Assembly (NCBI GenBank): GCA_016748015.1
Contig: JAAOMT010000223.1
Span: forward strand, 11,904 to 75,903
Reading direction: 5' to 3'
From: Geosiphon pyriformis
Taxonomy: Eukaryota; Glomeromycota; Glomeromycetes; Archaeosporales; Geosiphonaceae
DNA length: 64,000 nucleotides
Below are positions 43,416 through 56,607 of this stretch, in pieces. The notes below the pieces were generated by a model that was not told where the DNA came from, did not search any database, and worked only from the letters and a program-made list of their open reading frames with translations. The position numbers were made by a program, and so were the translations under genes. How positions within the stretch are numbered: position 1 is the stretch's first letter; each line of letters begins with the position of its first letter.

Positions 43416-46400
43416 AAGTATTGAAAATTATTTTTTAACTTTATGTTTTAACTAATTAGTATAGTTTTTTATACTATATATTATATTTTTAACTTTTTTT
43501 TATTAAAAAATTTTATTGTAAAATACTAATATATAACAACAATTTAATTAATTATTTTAAAACATAATTTTATAATAGAAAGTACTATATATAAAGTATA
43601 TATAATTAATACAAATGTTAATATAATTATATTAATAAATTTATATCATATATTTATTGCTAACTATGCCAAAAAACACTTTTTTGTTTCTACTAAAGAG
43701 ATTTATAAAAATTTTTTCGAATAACAACATGATAAATAAATTATAACTACATATTTATTAAAAAAATAATTAAAATATTATTACAATATGTTTTAGTATA
43801 TAATATAAGTTTTATTATTAACTTTATTATATGTATTTTTATCTTTTTAATATATTGTTATAATTTTTTTTCTCTTTTTTATTGTTGCTAATATGTTTTA
43901 TTGTTTTTTGTAGCTAGAACTATTTTTAATAAGTCTATTTTTCTCAATCTATCTTGATTAATATTTATTTAAAGTAATTATTTTAGTTATAAGTTTTGTA
44001 TAAAATAAATACTAAATTATAATTTTTTTTTATATATAATCTATAACTTATTTTTTTATTTTAAAGTAAGTACTTTTTTTTTGTTTTATAATTAAACTTA
44101 ATTAAATTATAAATATTTTTTTTTATTTCTAACTACAATAAATAAAAATCCAAATTTAATAAAAAAAGTTTTAAAGCTAAGCACCATACCATAATAATTT
44201 TAGTGTTTTATAGCAGTTTGAAAAACATATTAATAACTGTACTAATAAGTAAAAAGAAGTTAATATATATTATGTATTATATATTGTTTTTTTTCAAAAA
44301 TTTAGAACTAAAAAGTTTAAATTTTTTATTAGCTTGCTCAAAACTGTTTTGTTTTATATCTATTTTTTTACAATTATACTAGCTTAGAAATTTTACATGT
44401 AACAAAAATTGTTTGCAATTTTTTTTGATTTAAGTAAAAATACAATAATAGTATTTTTTTATTGTTGTATCAAATTTCTTAACAGAAAAAACATTGAAAA
44501 TTGGAACTATTAACAACAATCTAACAATTTTAAATAAAATATTGTAAATAAAGCTTTATGTTTAGTAAAATTCTAAAAAAAAACATGTATATATTAAATT
44601 AGATAAAAAATCAAGAAGTTATAAAACAATTTTATAAAAAAAAACTTGTAGAATTTTGAGAAAAAATTTGGTTTTATCTATTAAAAGCCATCAAAACAGA
44701 AACAAAATTTGTATTTGTGTTTAATAAATCACAATTTTTGCTACAAAAATTACTTTTAGAAAAAAATACACTATTTATTTATATTTTTAAGTTCTATGTT
44801 GTTTTTTTTGGAAGTTTTTGTTATATTTGCTGATATTATTTCAAGTTTTTTTAACTTTGTATTATTAATATTTTTGAATCTTTTATTTTAATTATGTTTA
44901 CATTAAAATAATTTTTTTTACTATTTATAATATAATTATGTTTGATTTAATTGCTAAAACAAATTCAAACTTAAATTAATTATTAAAGTTACAAAAATTG
45001 TTTACATTAGGATAACTTTTGTAAAGTACAACTTTGAACAGTAATATTAAAATCAAAAATCTTTTAAGACTAACAAAACAAAAACTTTTAGGCAGTATAA
45101 TTTTATATGCTTGACTTAAAATTTTAACTTTAACTTCTGTTTTTGCTGTTTTGTTTTCTTATATTTTACTTAATATAATTAAGTATTACATTGTTTTGAA
45201 ACTAGTTTCTAGATTTATGAAGATATATATTAATATTTCAAAAAATTTACATTGAATATTGGTAGTTTATCTATCTAAATTAATACTTGTTAAAGCTGTA
45301 ACATTATTTATACAAAAATATGAATATTCAAAAAACTATTTGGCTTTTTAAATTTATAAATTAGATATATAGAATTTGGCTATAGTAAAAAATTATTTAT
45401 TTATTTATTTTTAATAAATACTTAAAATTATGTTGATAAAAATAAAAAATATTATTAAAATACTTTAAAAATTTAGAATATTTAAAAAAGTTTGTTTTAT
45501 AGCCAATTAGAATAAAAAAGTTTTTGATATCTTTTTTTAGACAAAAAAACTATTATAATTGAATTTTAAATTTTTTTTCAGATTAATTAATAGTTTACTT
45601 GTATTTATATACTTTATTTGGTTTATTTATATTTCAAATCAGACAAAATTAAGAAACTGTAACATGTAAACATAATCAAATAAAAATTAACTTGATACTT
45701 TTAGTTTTGTTAAATTAAGATAAATCTTATTTTATATTACTTGATTTAATATTTTATTTTCTAATTTAAATTAAAAGTTGGGATTAGAGATATAATAAGT
45801 GATTTGTATTAACCACAAATCTACTTTTAAAAAAATATATCTTCAAAAATAAAAAAAAACTTAATTCATATTAAAAAAACAAAAAATAGAAATTACAAAT
45901 AATATCAACTTAATTGCTTAATAATTGTTTTAATTATTAAAAACCAAAGACTTAAACATAAAAATAACAATTAATAATCAAAAAATTCATTATAAAATTA
46001 CTCAAAAAAAAACAAATAGAAAAACTTTATACAAGTAGACAACTGTGTAAAAAAAATTGTTAAAAAAGTAAAAAATTTTTTCAGAAATTAACAAAGACTG
46101 AAAAAATTGGAAAAAATAATTTCTAATAATATACTGCTATTACTACTTAAGACAAAAACTGAATATTTAAATATTTTAATAAATGTATAAGTTTTTTACA
46201 GTCTTGTAGAAAATAATAGTAAACAAATTTTTTAAATATTTAATATATACTAGTTTTTTAAATAAGCTTTTAAGTTCTAAAATAAACATAAATAAGCATA
46301 AATTAATCTTCAATATTTAATTTTAAGAAGAATAAATATTTTATTTAATTGAAATTTTTATTGTTGTAATATTATTTTATAGAAAAAGTAAGGAATCTAT

Positions 46401-46639
46401 AATTATTTTAAGTTTTATAATAAATTGAACATTTAATAACTTTTATTTATTTAAAATAATAGTTTTATAATTATTTTTGTCATATTGGATTTGGTTACTA
46501 CTTTTGTTAGTAAAATTGTAATTTAAATAATTTTATTTTTAAAAAATACAAAAAATTTTTTTTATTGAAAACTTATTAAAGTATTTTATATATATGTATA
46601 TAAAAAATATTTAAAATTTAAAATTTAACTGGTAAAAAA
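43416..46639. other. AT-rich DNA, no feature recognised
   Basis: About 3.2 kb of A/T-rich sequence without an open frame above 60 codons and without similarity that I recognise to the elements in the window. It probably contains TE relics decayed beyond reading by eye. Confidence 0.5.
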
Positions 46640-46950
46640 AATATAAATATGTACTTCAAAGTTATATTTCTAATGTTCTTCAACTAAAAAGCTTTTTATA
46701 GTTTTGGTTTGTGATAAAACCTTAATTTTAAAAGTTATTTTTATTATTTCAACTTATAATTTCTAAAGTATTTTTGATTTAAGATAGTAGTATATATAAT
46801 ACTTTGCCATTAAAAATTTGTAAAATAGATAGCATAAGCTTTAAAAAATGTAAATAAAAGCAAATTTATCTTTTTATGATTTAAAAAACTTTATACTTTT
46901 TGACAAAAAATTTTACTGCTTGATTTTCTGATCCAAACATTATAGAATAT
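46640..46950. repeat. Diverged duplicate of 1690-2035 (TLDc gene 3' flank)
   Basis: Both copies contain, in order, AGTTATATTTCT, a block around TTTTATGGTT/TTTATAGTTT with GTGATAAAA, a segment with AGTAGTA and GCCA, and TTGATTTTCT (A/G) ATCCA. The 46-kb copy is the more AT-rich one. It covers the end of the TLDc frame and its downstream DNA on the minus strand. Confidence 0.5.
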
Positions 46951-48165
46951 TTATATTTTGTTGTCTTTCTATAATAGTCTTCTAGATTATTTTTAAAATT
47001 ATTGCTTTTTAATCTTATATAGTTCTATCTAAATCAGGGTCTATTATTTGGCCCATCATAAGGTCTATTTTTTTTAATAAATTTGTTAAGTTTAGTATTT
47101 TCAGTTTTGTTATTTCCAAAAAAAAAAATTTTTTTTTCTATCTAATTATTCCTTCCAAAAGTGACAATATTGTAGATTATAGCTGTTAATTAGCTAACCA
47201 ATTCTTTTTACTTTTATTATGTTTACTATTGCTCTTTTATTATTACATAATTGATGAAAATTGGCTGAAATAAATTCATTTTGAGTTGCTTTAAAGTAAA
47301 AATTTAAAATTATTTTTAAGTGGATTTTCAAAAAAAAAAATTTATCTTTGTCTTGAATCCAATGATCTAACTGTTTTATATTATGTGATTAAAAAAGCTT
47401 TGAATCAATATTTAATCGAGTAAAACATAATGGCTGAGCATCTACAAACTTTTAATAATTACCTAGTACAAAATAATGATGTAAAAAATCTTTATATAAA
47501 GTTTTAGATAAAATTTTAGCAAATGATTTTATTTTGTGATAAAAGTCAACTAATGATATGTTAAAAAACCGGATTAAAGATAAAAATTCTTCAATGATTT
47601 CTTTAAAAGTGTTAAAGTTTTCATCTGTTTAGTAAAAAACTTTTTTGATCTGAATATTTTTATCCAATTTAGCAACTTTCTATTCTACAATTTTTTTCCA
47701 TATTTTAGATTTTTCTATATTTAAATCATTCTGGATTAAAATTAAGGAAAAAGTATTTTTACTGAAAAAAGTAAAATCTTAGAAATTGAATATTATAACT
47801 AAATTGTTAGCAGCTATTTCAGTGCAAAATTCTTGTAACTTTTTAAAAAAATTATGCATAAATAAAGTTTTTTGCAAAACGGCAAAATTTTTTTTTAGCT
47901 TTTTTATATAGTGCTCAATCAAATATTCTTTAAGTGAATCAATAATATTCTCTAAAATAAGTTAATCAGCAGTAATAAGCAATTCTAAAATGATGTGTAC
48001 TTTATATCTATCAAAAGAAATTTCACTATTATAAATATATCTAAACAAAAAAATAAAATACTGTAAACTTTCATGAATAAACAATCTTTTACATCATCAA
48101 TTTTTTAGAGAAGTTGCTTATTTATAAGACTTTTTAAATACTTAATGCCTATTAGTTTAATAGTT
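46881..48165 (-). pseudogene. BTB-BACK-TLDc protein gene, decayed
   Basis: BTB-BACK-TLDc proteins are typically adaptors for cullin ubiquitin ligases; they form large families in arbuscular mycorrhizal fungi. On the minus strand the second half of a BTB domain is legible from about 48165: IHESLQYFIFLFRYIYNSEI, IILELLITAD, IDSLKEYLIEHYIKKLKKNF. The BACK region follows (IEKSKIWKKIVEWKVAKLDK; SLIRFFNISLVDFYHKIKSF). The TLDc begins at DHWIQDKDK and FHQLCNNKRAIVNIIKVK and ends FFVKKYKVF with a TAA at 46881. Stops and frameshifts lie throughout; the N-terminal half of BTB is not legible. The TLDc part is a close relative of the fragment at 61.5-61.9 kb. Confidence 0.75.
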
Positions 48166-48679
48166 AAATTATTTACTGTACATATATCTATTATAAATTT
48201 TAATCGTGTTACTAATTTATTGACCATCTGATTAAGCTATTTTATTGGTATTAGAAGCTAATATTTCGATTATTATAAATATAATAAAATAAAATAGATA
48301 CTTGTATAAAATACAACAACATAAAAATAATATTTTTAAATAAGGCATAATTTTGAGTAGTATATACTGTAGTATTTTTAATATTAATCTTAAGAAACTT
48401 TGGATTTATTGTAGCAAAAATTATTAAGTTAAATTTCAAATTAAAAATTGAATACTATTATTATGAGACTCAAAATCTTAACAAATATCTATTTGATAAA
48501 TATATTATATTAATTCTAAAGGATTTTTCATTTGTGATTATGTAAGCTTTTTGTATCCTAATCATGTGATTTGACATATTTGTCTAATTTTTGGCACTTG
48601 TTTTTATTAAATTACTGTAGCAAAATTATCAAGAAAAATTTCGACTGCTTTAGTGCTATTAGGCAACAATTTAAATGAA

Positions 48680-49112
48680 AAAATTATCGAATTTCAAAGA
48701 TTTATAATCTAATTTCAACTAATATAATTTTTTTTAAATAGTTAATATAGATAAAACTTTCATTTATTTTGATGTAACAGGTTCTACTACAATTACTGTA
48801 AAAAGAGCCAAAACTATTCAAATTCAAACAAGTAGTAATAATAAAAATTGGTTTACTTGTGTTTTAGCTATAATAGCAGATGATAGCAAACTCTTTTTTA
48901 TGATAATTTTCAAAGATGTACAAACTTCTTTTAATCTTTTCAAAGATATTGTTATATATATGTATAAAAAAGCTTGGATGGATGCACATTTAATGTGTGA
49001 ATGGATAGATCAAATTTGAAACAAACATCTTGAAATATTAACAGCATCCAAACCTATCTTTTTACTTGTTATAGATTTATTTAAAGAGCACAAAACTGAA
49101 TCTCAAAAATAA
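48680..49112 (+). pseudogene. pogo/Tigger-like DDE transposase remnant
   Basis: Matches the DDE_1 catalytic core of pogo-type (Tc1/mariner superfamily) cut-and-paste transposases. Read from about 48737: NIDKTFIYFDVTGSTTITV (usual form NMDET, first Asp present), KTIQIQTSSNNKNWFTCVLA, FFMIIFKD, KKAWMDAHLMCEWIDQI, then a TGA (49017) where Trp is expected, and FLLVIDLFKEHKTES with the second Asp of the triad. A TAA ends it at 49110. The N-terminal DNA-binding part is reduced to IIEFQRFII near 48690 with stops, and the third acidic residue is not seen. LINE D begins directly after it. Confidence 0.75.
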
Positions 49113-49114
49113 AT

Positions 49115-52100
49115 ACTTCAAAAACCAAAAGATTTAATATTTGTGAAATAGTTAGGTCTTCTATTAGTATTCTGGAATATACTTTAAATAATAATGAAGT
49201 TATGCACTTTTATTATCTTTTAGTGTTTTTAAATAAAAAGTAAATCACTTTTAAGATTATTAAAACTCAAATAAAAATAGCTATTAAGAAATTATTTGTT
49301 TTGAACATTAATTTTTTAGTAGTAAAAAACAAATTAATAATAATAAAAATTCAAGTAATCAAAAAATTATTCTTATTAGTCAATAATTTTGGAGGAGTTA
49401 CTACTTTTTTAAAATTTAAAATAATAATTAGATTTACATTTATATTAAAAAAAAGCATAAAAAAGACCATATTATTGGCCAAAAACATTATGATAAATAA
49501 TAATATTAAAAAACAAAAATTCTGTTTAGATTAAACTATAGTAATCAAAAAAATTCTTATGAATATGCCAAAAATAATTGTTATTACAGTAACTAAATAT
49601 AGTTAAATAGTATTAATCTAGTTATAGTTAATTAGACTATAACAGAAAGCTATAATAAAATTTGTCAAATCAAGTTAAACCAATTAATTAATATTAAAAT
49701 GGATATTTTTATTTAGAAAAAATTTAATATATATAGCCAAAGCTATAGAAAATCACAATATTTAAATATTAAGAAATTAATTTAAAATGTTTTTGTTTAT
49801 TTTGACTATAAAAATAACTGCTTATAATTTAAATATTTTATTAAAAAAAATAGTGGAAAAACATATATAATTAATTAATTATTTAAAACTGGTAATAGAA
49901 TCTATTATGCTGTGATTGATTTTGAATTAAAAAAAATTTTGAATCAATTTTTACATAAAGCTAATTTTTAATAATATAAAACTTTTTTGAACTAAACTAA
50001 ATGTAGTTTATTGTGAAAAATATGAATATTTTAGATATTTTGTTCTGAATTGTAATATACTAAGTACATTTATTCTTCTATTTTTAAGAATATATAAGAA
50101 TTTTATTTCAAAAGCAAATTGTTTTTAATTGACCAAATTATATATCAAAAAAAATTTTTTATTTTACATTTTGCTGTTTTTAGTAACAAATTATAAACTT
50201 AAGTGGTTTTATTAGCTTCTGTTTTTAATAATACTTGCTTTGGTTTTGGTTTTAGTTTGTCTTTTTTTGATACTTTATATTTTGATAGAACTCTTTTTGC
50301 TCTATAAAATAGTTTGTTTATTGATATTTTTTTGGTTTTTTTAAACCATTTTTTGGAATTTTTGGCTAATTAAATGTTTAGTATTGTATAAGAACTTAGT
50401 AATACAAATTTAATACTTTTAGTTTTTGCTTTTTAATTTTTTTTATCTGTTTTTGTGTTTTTAAATTCAAGTTTGAATTTAAATATAATTTTAGATAATT
50501 TGTAACCATTTTTTTTTTATTTTTTTTAGTTACAATAACTAAAACTTTAAATTTAAATATAAATAGGTCTAAGATTTTAATTATCAAAGTAAAGATTTTA
50601 ATTATTAAAGTAGATAGCTTAAAATTAAAAATAATTGCTTTTAAAATTTTTGTTAGTTCAGTTTTAATAAGATTAAATTAATTATGTTTTGGTTTAAACT
50701 TTTTAATATATTTTTCACTTTAATAACCAATTATGTTTAAAAATTTGTAATATGTAATATTAGAGAAATAAACAATTTGGCTAAACAAAAAGATATTATT
50801 AGATAGCATAAAAATTCTAGCAATTTGGTTTTTATACTTATTAAGACAAAACTAAAAAAATAGATTAAGTTTTGAATTATAAACAGATTTTCAGATGTAA
50901 AAGTTTTTATTTTTGGTTCAGACACTAATTATTTAGATTTAAAAGTAACAATAATAATAAATAATATTTTTGTTTAATATATATGCAAAGTTTTTAAAAT
51001 TTTTAGTCATCTTTTTTAATTTATCTGTTATTTGACAATAAACTTTTAATAATAATACTGAGTTTATATGTTAATATTTTTGTTAGTATATATTTTGATT
51101 GAATTTGTAAAATAAATTTATATATTGTTAAAGCAGTTAATTTAAGTTTTTATGTAATATTAAGTGGTAATTTTAATAAAAATATAATAAAATAAAATAT
51201 AAATCTGAAAAAATATTTTAATTTAGATTTGTATAATTTTCTTTCAAATAATTTTGTTGTTAAACTTCTAATTTAAAATAATTTAAAAAGTATAAAAAGA
51301 CTATAAATTATATTTTTATTAATAAATATTTTTTGATGGCTGTAGTTAATCAAAAAATTAATAGTGTATTTGATTTCTTTAATATTGATCACATGGCTGT
51401 TATAATTTCTTTTAACTTAAGTGGTTTTTTAAATAAATATTTAAATAAAATTTAGAAATATGCTAATAAAAATTAATAAAAGTTTAAGATTAAAAATATG
51501 AATTATGCCAAATAAACATGTTTTAAGAAAGTCTTTTTTGCTAAGTTTTTAATAGTAATAAATAAGTTTGTAAATATAAAAATTCTTGATAATTTAGATG
51601 TTATATAGAAAATATTAAAAAAAATAATAATAAATTTAGCTAATTTGATATTTTTTAGACATTAATTTAGCAAGTTTAAGTGTTTAAAAAACTAAAGTTT
51701 TTTGGATTAAAATAGCTAATAACTAAGATTATAAAGAAATTAAGCTTAAACAACAGACTTAAATGTGATTATTTCATTAAAAGATAGTCTACTATTAATG
51801 ATAAAAAGTTTTTTAAAGTTAATAAAATTATAATAAAAAAAGCAAAAAGTATTTATAGTGCTGTTTAATTTGTAATCTTATTAGTATATACTATTAAGTT
51901 ATATAAAAGAAGATATTTTTTTTAGTATAATAAGTAAAATTTGAATAAATAAATTAGTTTTAATTATTGATAATCTATTTAATAACAAGATTGTCAGTTT
52001 GTTTAAAATATTAAATAAACTTTAAAAACATTATAATAACATATTAATAAGATGTTTTTTGAATCTAATAAACTTTTATTTAACTTTTGACAATGTTTTA

Positions 52101-54465
52101 GTTTTTTTGAAAAACAGTATAAGTTTTAATAATTTTCAAGTTTTATAATTGGAATATTATTTTTACAAATATATAGCTTATTGTATTTATTAAGATAACT
52201 AAAAAAATTTTTGACAAAATTTTTTTGATTTGTATTTTTTTGCTTATAATAAATATAATGTTTTTTAAAATGCCAATTTCTTGGTTTTGAAAGATACTTT
52301 GACCCAATTTTTTGTGTTTGCAATTGGTTTGATAATAAAAAATACTTTAAAAAAAAGTTAAGAATTTTAATTGGTTTAATAAAATGTGTGTAAAACATAT
52401 AATTTAGTTAATTAATATTATTTAGAAACTAGTTTGAAGTATATGTTAGAAATAAAATATTATGATTAAAAAAAGATTTATATTTAAAACCAATTTGCTC
52501 AAAAAATTTTTTAATCAAACTTTATACTATTTATTTCTGTATAAATTAAAGTTTTTTAAACAGATATAAACAGAAAGTAAAATAACTTTAGTAGTTTGGT
52601 TTTTTAATACAATTAAAATTCTTGGCCAATTATTTAAACACTACTTTTTAGATTTGCAAGTTTTAGAATAGATATTTATAAACTTACTATAGTACTCAAT
52701 TAAGGTAAAAATTAGTCCTGTAAATAATTATTTGGTAAACATTGTAAAATTTTTTCTAAATAATCAGATTTCTTTAATCAACAACTTATTTAGCATATTT
52801 TGTAGTTTTTATTACTTTTTAATATCCAAGATTTTGGAATATTTTTATTATTTTAAGATAATTTACTCTTTGAAATATTTTAGTGTTGTTTTCAGAAACA
52901 AGTTATTAAATAAACAAAAATTAATTGTAAATTAAAAAATTTTTTATTATTAAAAAAAATTAAATCTTAGAGACTTAATACTATTATAACTTAAAAAAAC
53001 TTTAGTTTTTATAAATAATTTCTTATTAAACCTAATAAAATTGCTCTTATTTTTAATTGGTTAAATTTTTTGTGTTTAAGAAAATTTTTGAATATTTAAA
53101 AATATTTGCATAGATTATAAACAAGTATTTTTAATGTTTATATTAATAATTTTTTAAAATATTTAAATATGGTAAAGGTGGTTAGTAAAATAATAGCTTA
53201 TTTTTTTAATAGTAAAATAGATATAAATATAAAGATACATAAATTATTGTTTTTAATGATATTGAAATTACAAATAATTGTTTTAATATTAAAATGTATT
53301 TTTTTTTCTGCTTAATAATTTTGCATATAAACAGTTAAGCTATTATAAATATATGTGTTTTAGATTTTAAGTTTTATCTATTTAATTTTTGAAATAAGTA
53401 TTAAATAGAAAGATATTATATGACTAATTTTAATTAAATTGAAAAATATTTTTGTTAAATAGGTAAAAATTAAAAATTATTTGAAAAATACAGAAAATAA
53501 CTGAACTGATGTTTTTGTATATATTACTATATAGTCTTGGGTTATTTTTTCTATTGAAATTTGCAAAAAATTTATTGTGGCTAATAATTAAGTCATATTA
53601 AAAAATACTTATTACTTTGTTTATAATATCTATCAGATTATAGACTGAACTAGTATGACTGTAGTTTGATATTTAAACTTTTACATGGTTTCAAAGTTTG
53701 CTAACAAGACTTTAACTGTTTTTGGGATATATTTAATAAAAACAGTCTATAAAAAATTATTAATTATAATTAGAAAAAAACTTTGTAATAAAAGTTATTT
53801 AAATATTTTGTGTTTAAGGTGTAATAATATTAAACTATTTAATTATGTTTTTATGTGTTCAAGAAATGTTTTTATTTGTTCTAAAATTCTGTTGAATTAT
53901 ATTAATTTATAAAAGTCTTTGATAAAATCTTATTTTCTGTTATTATTCTTGGTATTGTATATTTTTTTTTGAAAATTTTGTGTAAAAACTTTGTTTTTAA
54001 GAACTGGACTAATAAGACAGTATTAATTTTTAGTAATAAAAAAAAAACTGTTTTAGTGGTGATTGATTTTATTTATTATTTAGTCGAAAAATATAGTAGT
54101 AAATTATAGTTGTTTAGATTAAAGTTCAGGGTAAATATAGAAAAAAGTGATTTAATTGATAATATAAATATAATAACTGTTGGTTTTGAAATTTTTTTAG
54201 TGTTTTGTTAGTTAAAGTTGTTCATTTGCTTAATATTATTAAGTTTTTTACTGTTAGTTTTAAATTGTACAAAGTTTATTTATTTTTTTTAAGTATTGTT
54301 AATAATATAGAAATTTATATAAGTATATAGTATTGTTTTGATTGGTTCAAGTGGCTGTTCATATGTAGTAAACATATAAATCATATTTAATTAGATTTAC
54401 TTAGTTTGTTTCTGTATATTAAATAATGATTGGACTGTACTTATTAAATATAGAAGTAAAAAATT
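49115..54465 (+). mobile_element. LINE D: decayed LINE
   Basis: A plus-strand relative of LINE B, collinear but AT-rich and full of stops. ORF1: LFVLNINFLVVKNKLIIIK and LLVNNFGGVTTFLKFK (49290-49430), then NNIKKQKFCLD. Endonuclease: AVNLSFYVILSGNFNKN (about 51130-51180) and FFNIDHMAVIISFNLSGFLN (about 51380-51440). The RT and RNase H region (about 51.9-54.2 kb) is too decayed to mark exactly. The shared 3' tail lies at 54328-54465 (TTTTGATTGGTTCAAGTGGC) and ends A-rich. With LINE B, A, F and C it shows repeated invasion by one clade. Confidence 0.75.
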
Positions 54466-54947
54466 AATTAATTTTGTTATTTTGTTATTTTTTTATTTAA
54501 ATAATATTATATACAAAAAAAAGTTTTTAAAGTTAACATAATTTATAAAATAAATTTGATTATACCAAAAATAACAAGTTTAATAATATTAAATTAAAGA
54601 AAAAAATTGCAATTTAAAATATAATATTAACTAATTTAGATAACTGGTTACATACAAACAAAACATAATCAAATTTTGTTTTTTTATAAATTGTTAATAT
54701 TAATATTTTAAACTTAAAATTATTACAAATTAAAATAAGCATCGCATATTTTTTATTCAAAAAATAATGTATTATTTAAAAATCTGAAATAAAAAATACA
54801 GTTATTAACAGCTAAAAAAATAAAATACTTTTTTAATTCCGAAAATATAAAAAAACAAAGATAAACATGACAAATTTAAAAATTAAGATTGATTTAAGCA
54901 AATAATAAAACTTGTATAACACAATTGTACATCAGTAATTTAAAAAT
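54466..54947. other. AT-rich DNA downstream of kinase gene
   Basis: No coding signal. As the region downstream of the minus-strand kinase gene it should hold its 3' untranslated part and polyadenylation site. AATAAA-like hexamers are too frequent in this base composition to choose one. Confidence 0.4.
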
Positions 54948-56575
54948 CTAAGCTTGCATTATAGATAATTGCTCCTCTGGCAAATTAAACCATTCATCTT
55001 TTAGAGCATCATTTGCAGTCGGTCGACTATTAGAATTTTTGTTCATCAATTTTTCCCTAAACTGTTGAGCGGATGAAGAAAGTGAAATATGGTTGTAAAT
55101 TATAGTATGTTTGAAAAGATTTCCAACCATCCATATATCTCCTGCAGCGCTANNNNNNNNNNNNNNNNNNNNNNNNNNNNNNNNNNNNNNNNNNNNNNNN
55201 NNNNNNNNNNNNNNNNNNNNNNNNNNNNNNNNNNNNNNNNNNNNNNNNNNNNNNNNNNNNNNNNNNNNNNNNNNNNNNNNNNNNNNNNNNNNNNNNNNNN
55301 NNNNNNNNNNNNNNNNNNNNNNNNNNNNNNNNNNNNNNNNNNNNNNNNNNNNNNNNNNNNNNNNNNNNNNNNNNNNNNNNNNNNNNNNNNNNNNNNNNNN
55401 NNNNNNNNNNNNNNNNNNNNNNNNNNNNNNNNNNNNNNNNNNNNNNNNNNNNNNNNNNNNNNNNNNNNNNNNNNNNNNNNNNNNNNNNNNNNNNNNNNNN
55501 NNNNNNNNNNNNNNNNNNNNNNNNNNNNNNNNNNNNNNNNNNNNNNNNNNNNNNNNNNNNNNNNNNNNNNNNNNNNNNNNNNNNNNNNNNNNNNNNNNNN
55601 NNNNNNNNNNNNNNNNNNNNNNNNNNNNNNNNNNNNNNNNNNNNNNNNNNNNNNNNNNNNNNNNNNNNNNNNNNNNNNNNNNNNNNNNNNNNNNNNNNNN
55701 NNNNNNNNNNNNNNNNNNNNNNNNNNNNNNNNNNNNNNNNNNNNNNNNNNNNNNNNNNNNNNNNNNNNNNNNNNNNNNNNNNNNNNNNNNNNNNNNNNNN
55801 NNNNNNNNNNNNNNNNNNNNNNNNNNNNNNNNNNNNNNNNNNNNNNNNNNNNNNNNNNNNNNNNNNNNNNNNNNNNNNNNNNNNNNNNNNNNNNNNNNNN
55901 NNNNNNNNNNNNNNNNNNNNNNNNNNNNNNNNNNNNNNNNNNNNNNNNNNNNNNNNNNNNNNNNNNNNNNNNNNNNNNNNNNNNNNNNNNNNNNNNNNNN
56001 NNNNNNNNNNNNNNNNNNNNNNNNNNNNNNNNNNNNNNNNNNNNNNNNNGTTCAACTGGCAATTTTTGAAGTAACTTTGAGGTAAAACAGTTTTCAAGAT
56101 TGCTGCGTGTGATTGGTTCATCGAAGGGACGACAGAGAAGTTCTAGAAATGATGAGGTGTTGTCAGGCATGTCAAGTCTAGCACGCTTCGCAAGGTGTTC
56201 TAGAATAACCATAGAAAATAGAAAGTAATAAGCGTTATACACCAAATATTCTCTTAGATATGGATATTCCTTCCATAAAACGCATATGATTACAAAATGA
56301 ATGAATAGTAATATAGATTGTATGGATGGAAAAGTGGAATTTACAAATTTGTTACCTGTATCATCTATTGCTGCACGTAGTTTTTCTGCCCATTTTCGCA
56401 GCTCCTCCTTCCACTCGTCCTTCTGTATCTCCAGCTTTTTTTCTTGCTTTTCCAGATCTTCCTTTTCTTCTATCCATGCCTCTTTTTCATCAGTATCCGT
56501 CCACTTTTTTACTCTCAGATTCCTCTTCAACTCTTCTAATCTATTAAAGATACCAACAAATCTATTTCTATACAA
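54948..56575 (-). CDS. Protein kinase with coiled-coil leader; middle hidden by assembly gap
   Basis: The last exon (55152-54948) ends a eukaryotic protein kinase domain: SAAGDIWMVGNLF is the DxWxxG segment of subdomain IX, and FREKLMNKNSNSRPTANDAL with DEWF is subdomain XI. The N-terminal exon (56575-56356) encodes a charged coiled coil (KEAWIEEKEDLEKQEKKLEI, then KDEWKEELRKWAEKL). An intron is visible at 56355-56200 (GTAACA ... TTATTCTAG, 156 bp). Splicing joins AAIDDT to EHLAKRARLDMPDN in phase; the unspliced reading gives a spurious hydrophobic stretch. Exon 2 runs 56199-56050, then 897 N hide the ATP-binding and catalytic loops. No ATG is seen at the 5' end (the frame starts TTG just after an AAATAG that could be a splice acceptor), and a Tc1-like element lies immediately upstream. 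Visible exons have no stops, so this may be a live gene. Confidence 0.7.
55153..56049. other. Assembly gap (897 N)
   Basis: An uninterrupted run of N within the kinase gene. Any translation across it is meaningless. Confidence 0.99.
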
Positions 56576-56607
56576 ACTATTTGAAATGAATTAGCTTAAG
56601 AAGAACT

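Noticed and set aside
55089-56121. Long frames of 320-490 codons across the run of N
   Set aside because: They exist only because N codons contain no stops. Only the minus-strand kinase exons flanking the gap have real content.
56206-56352. A hydrophobic segment (ILLFIHFVIICVLW) in the kinase frame as a membrane domain
   Set aside because: It lies inside a clear GT...TTATTCTAG intron. Splicing joins two hydrophilic parts in phase.
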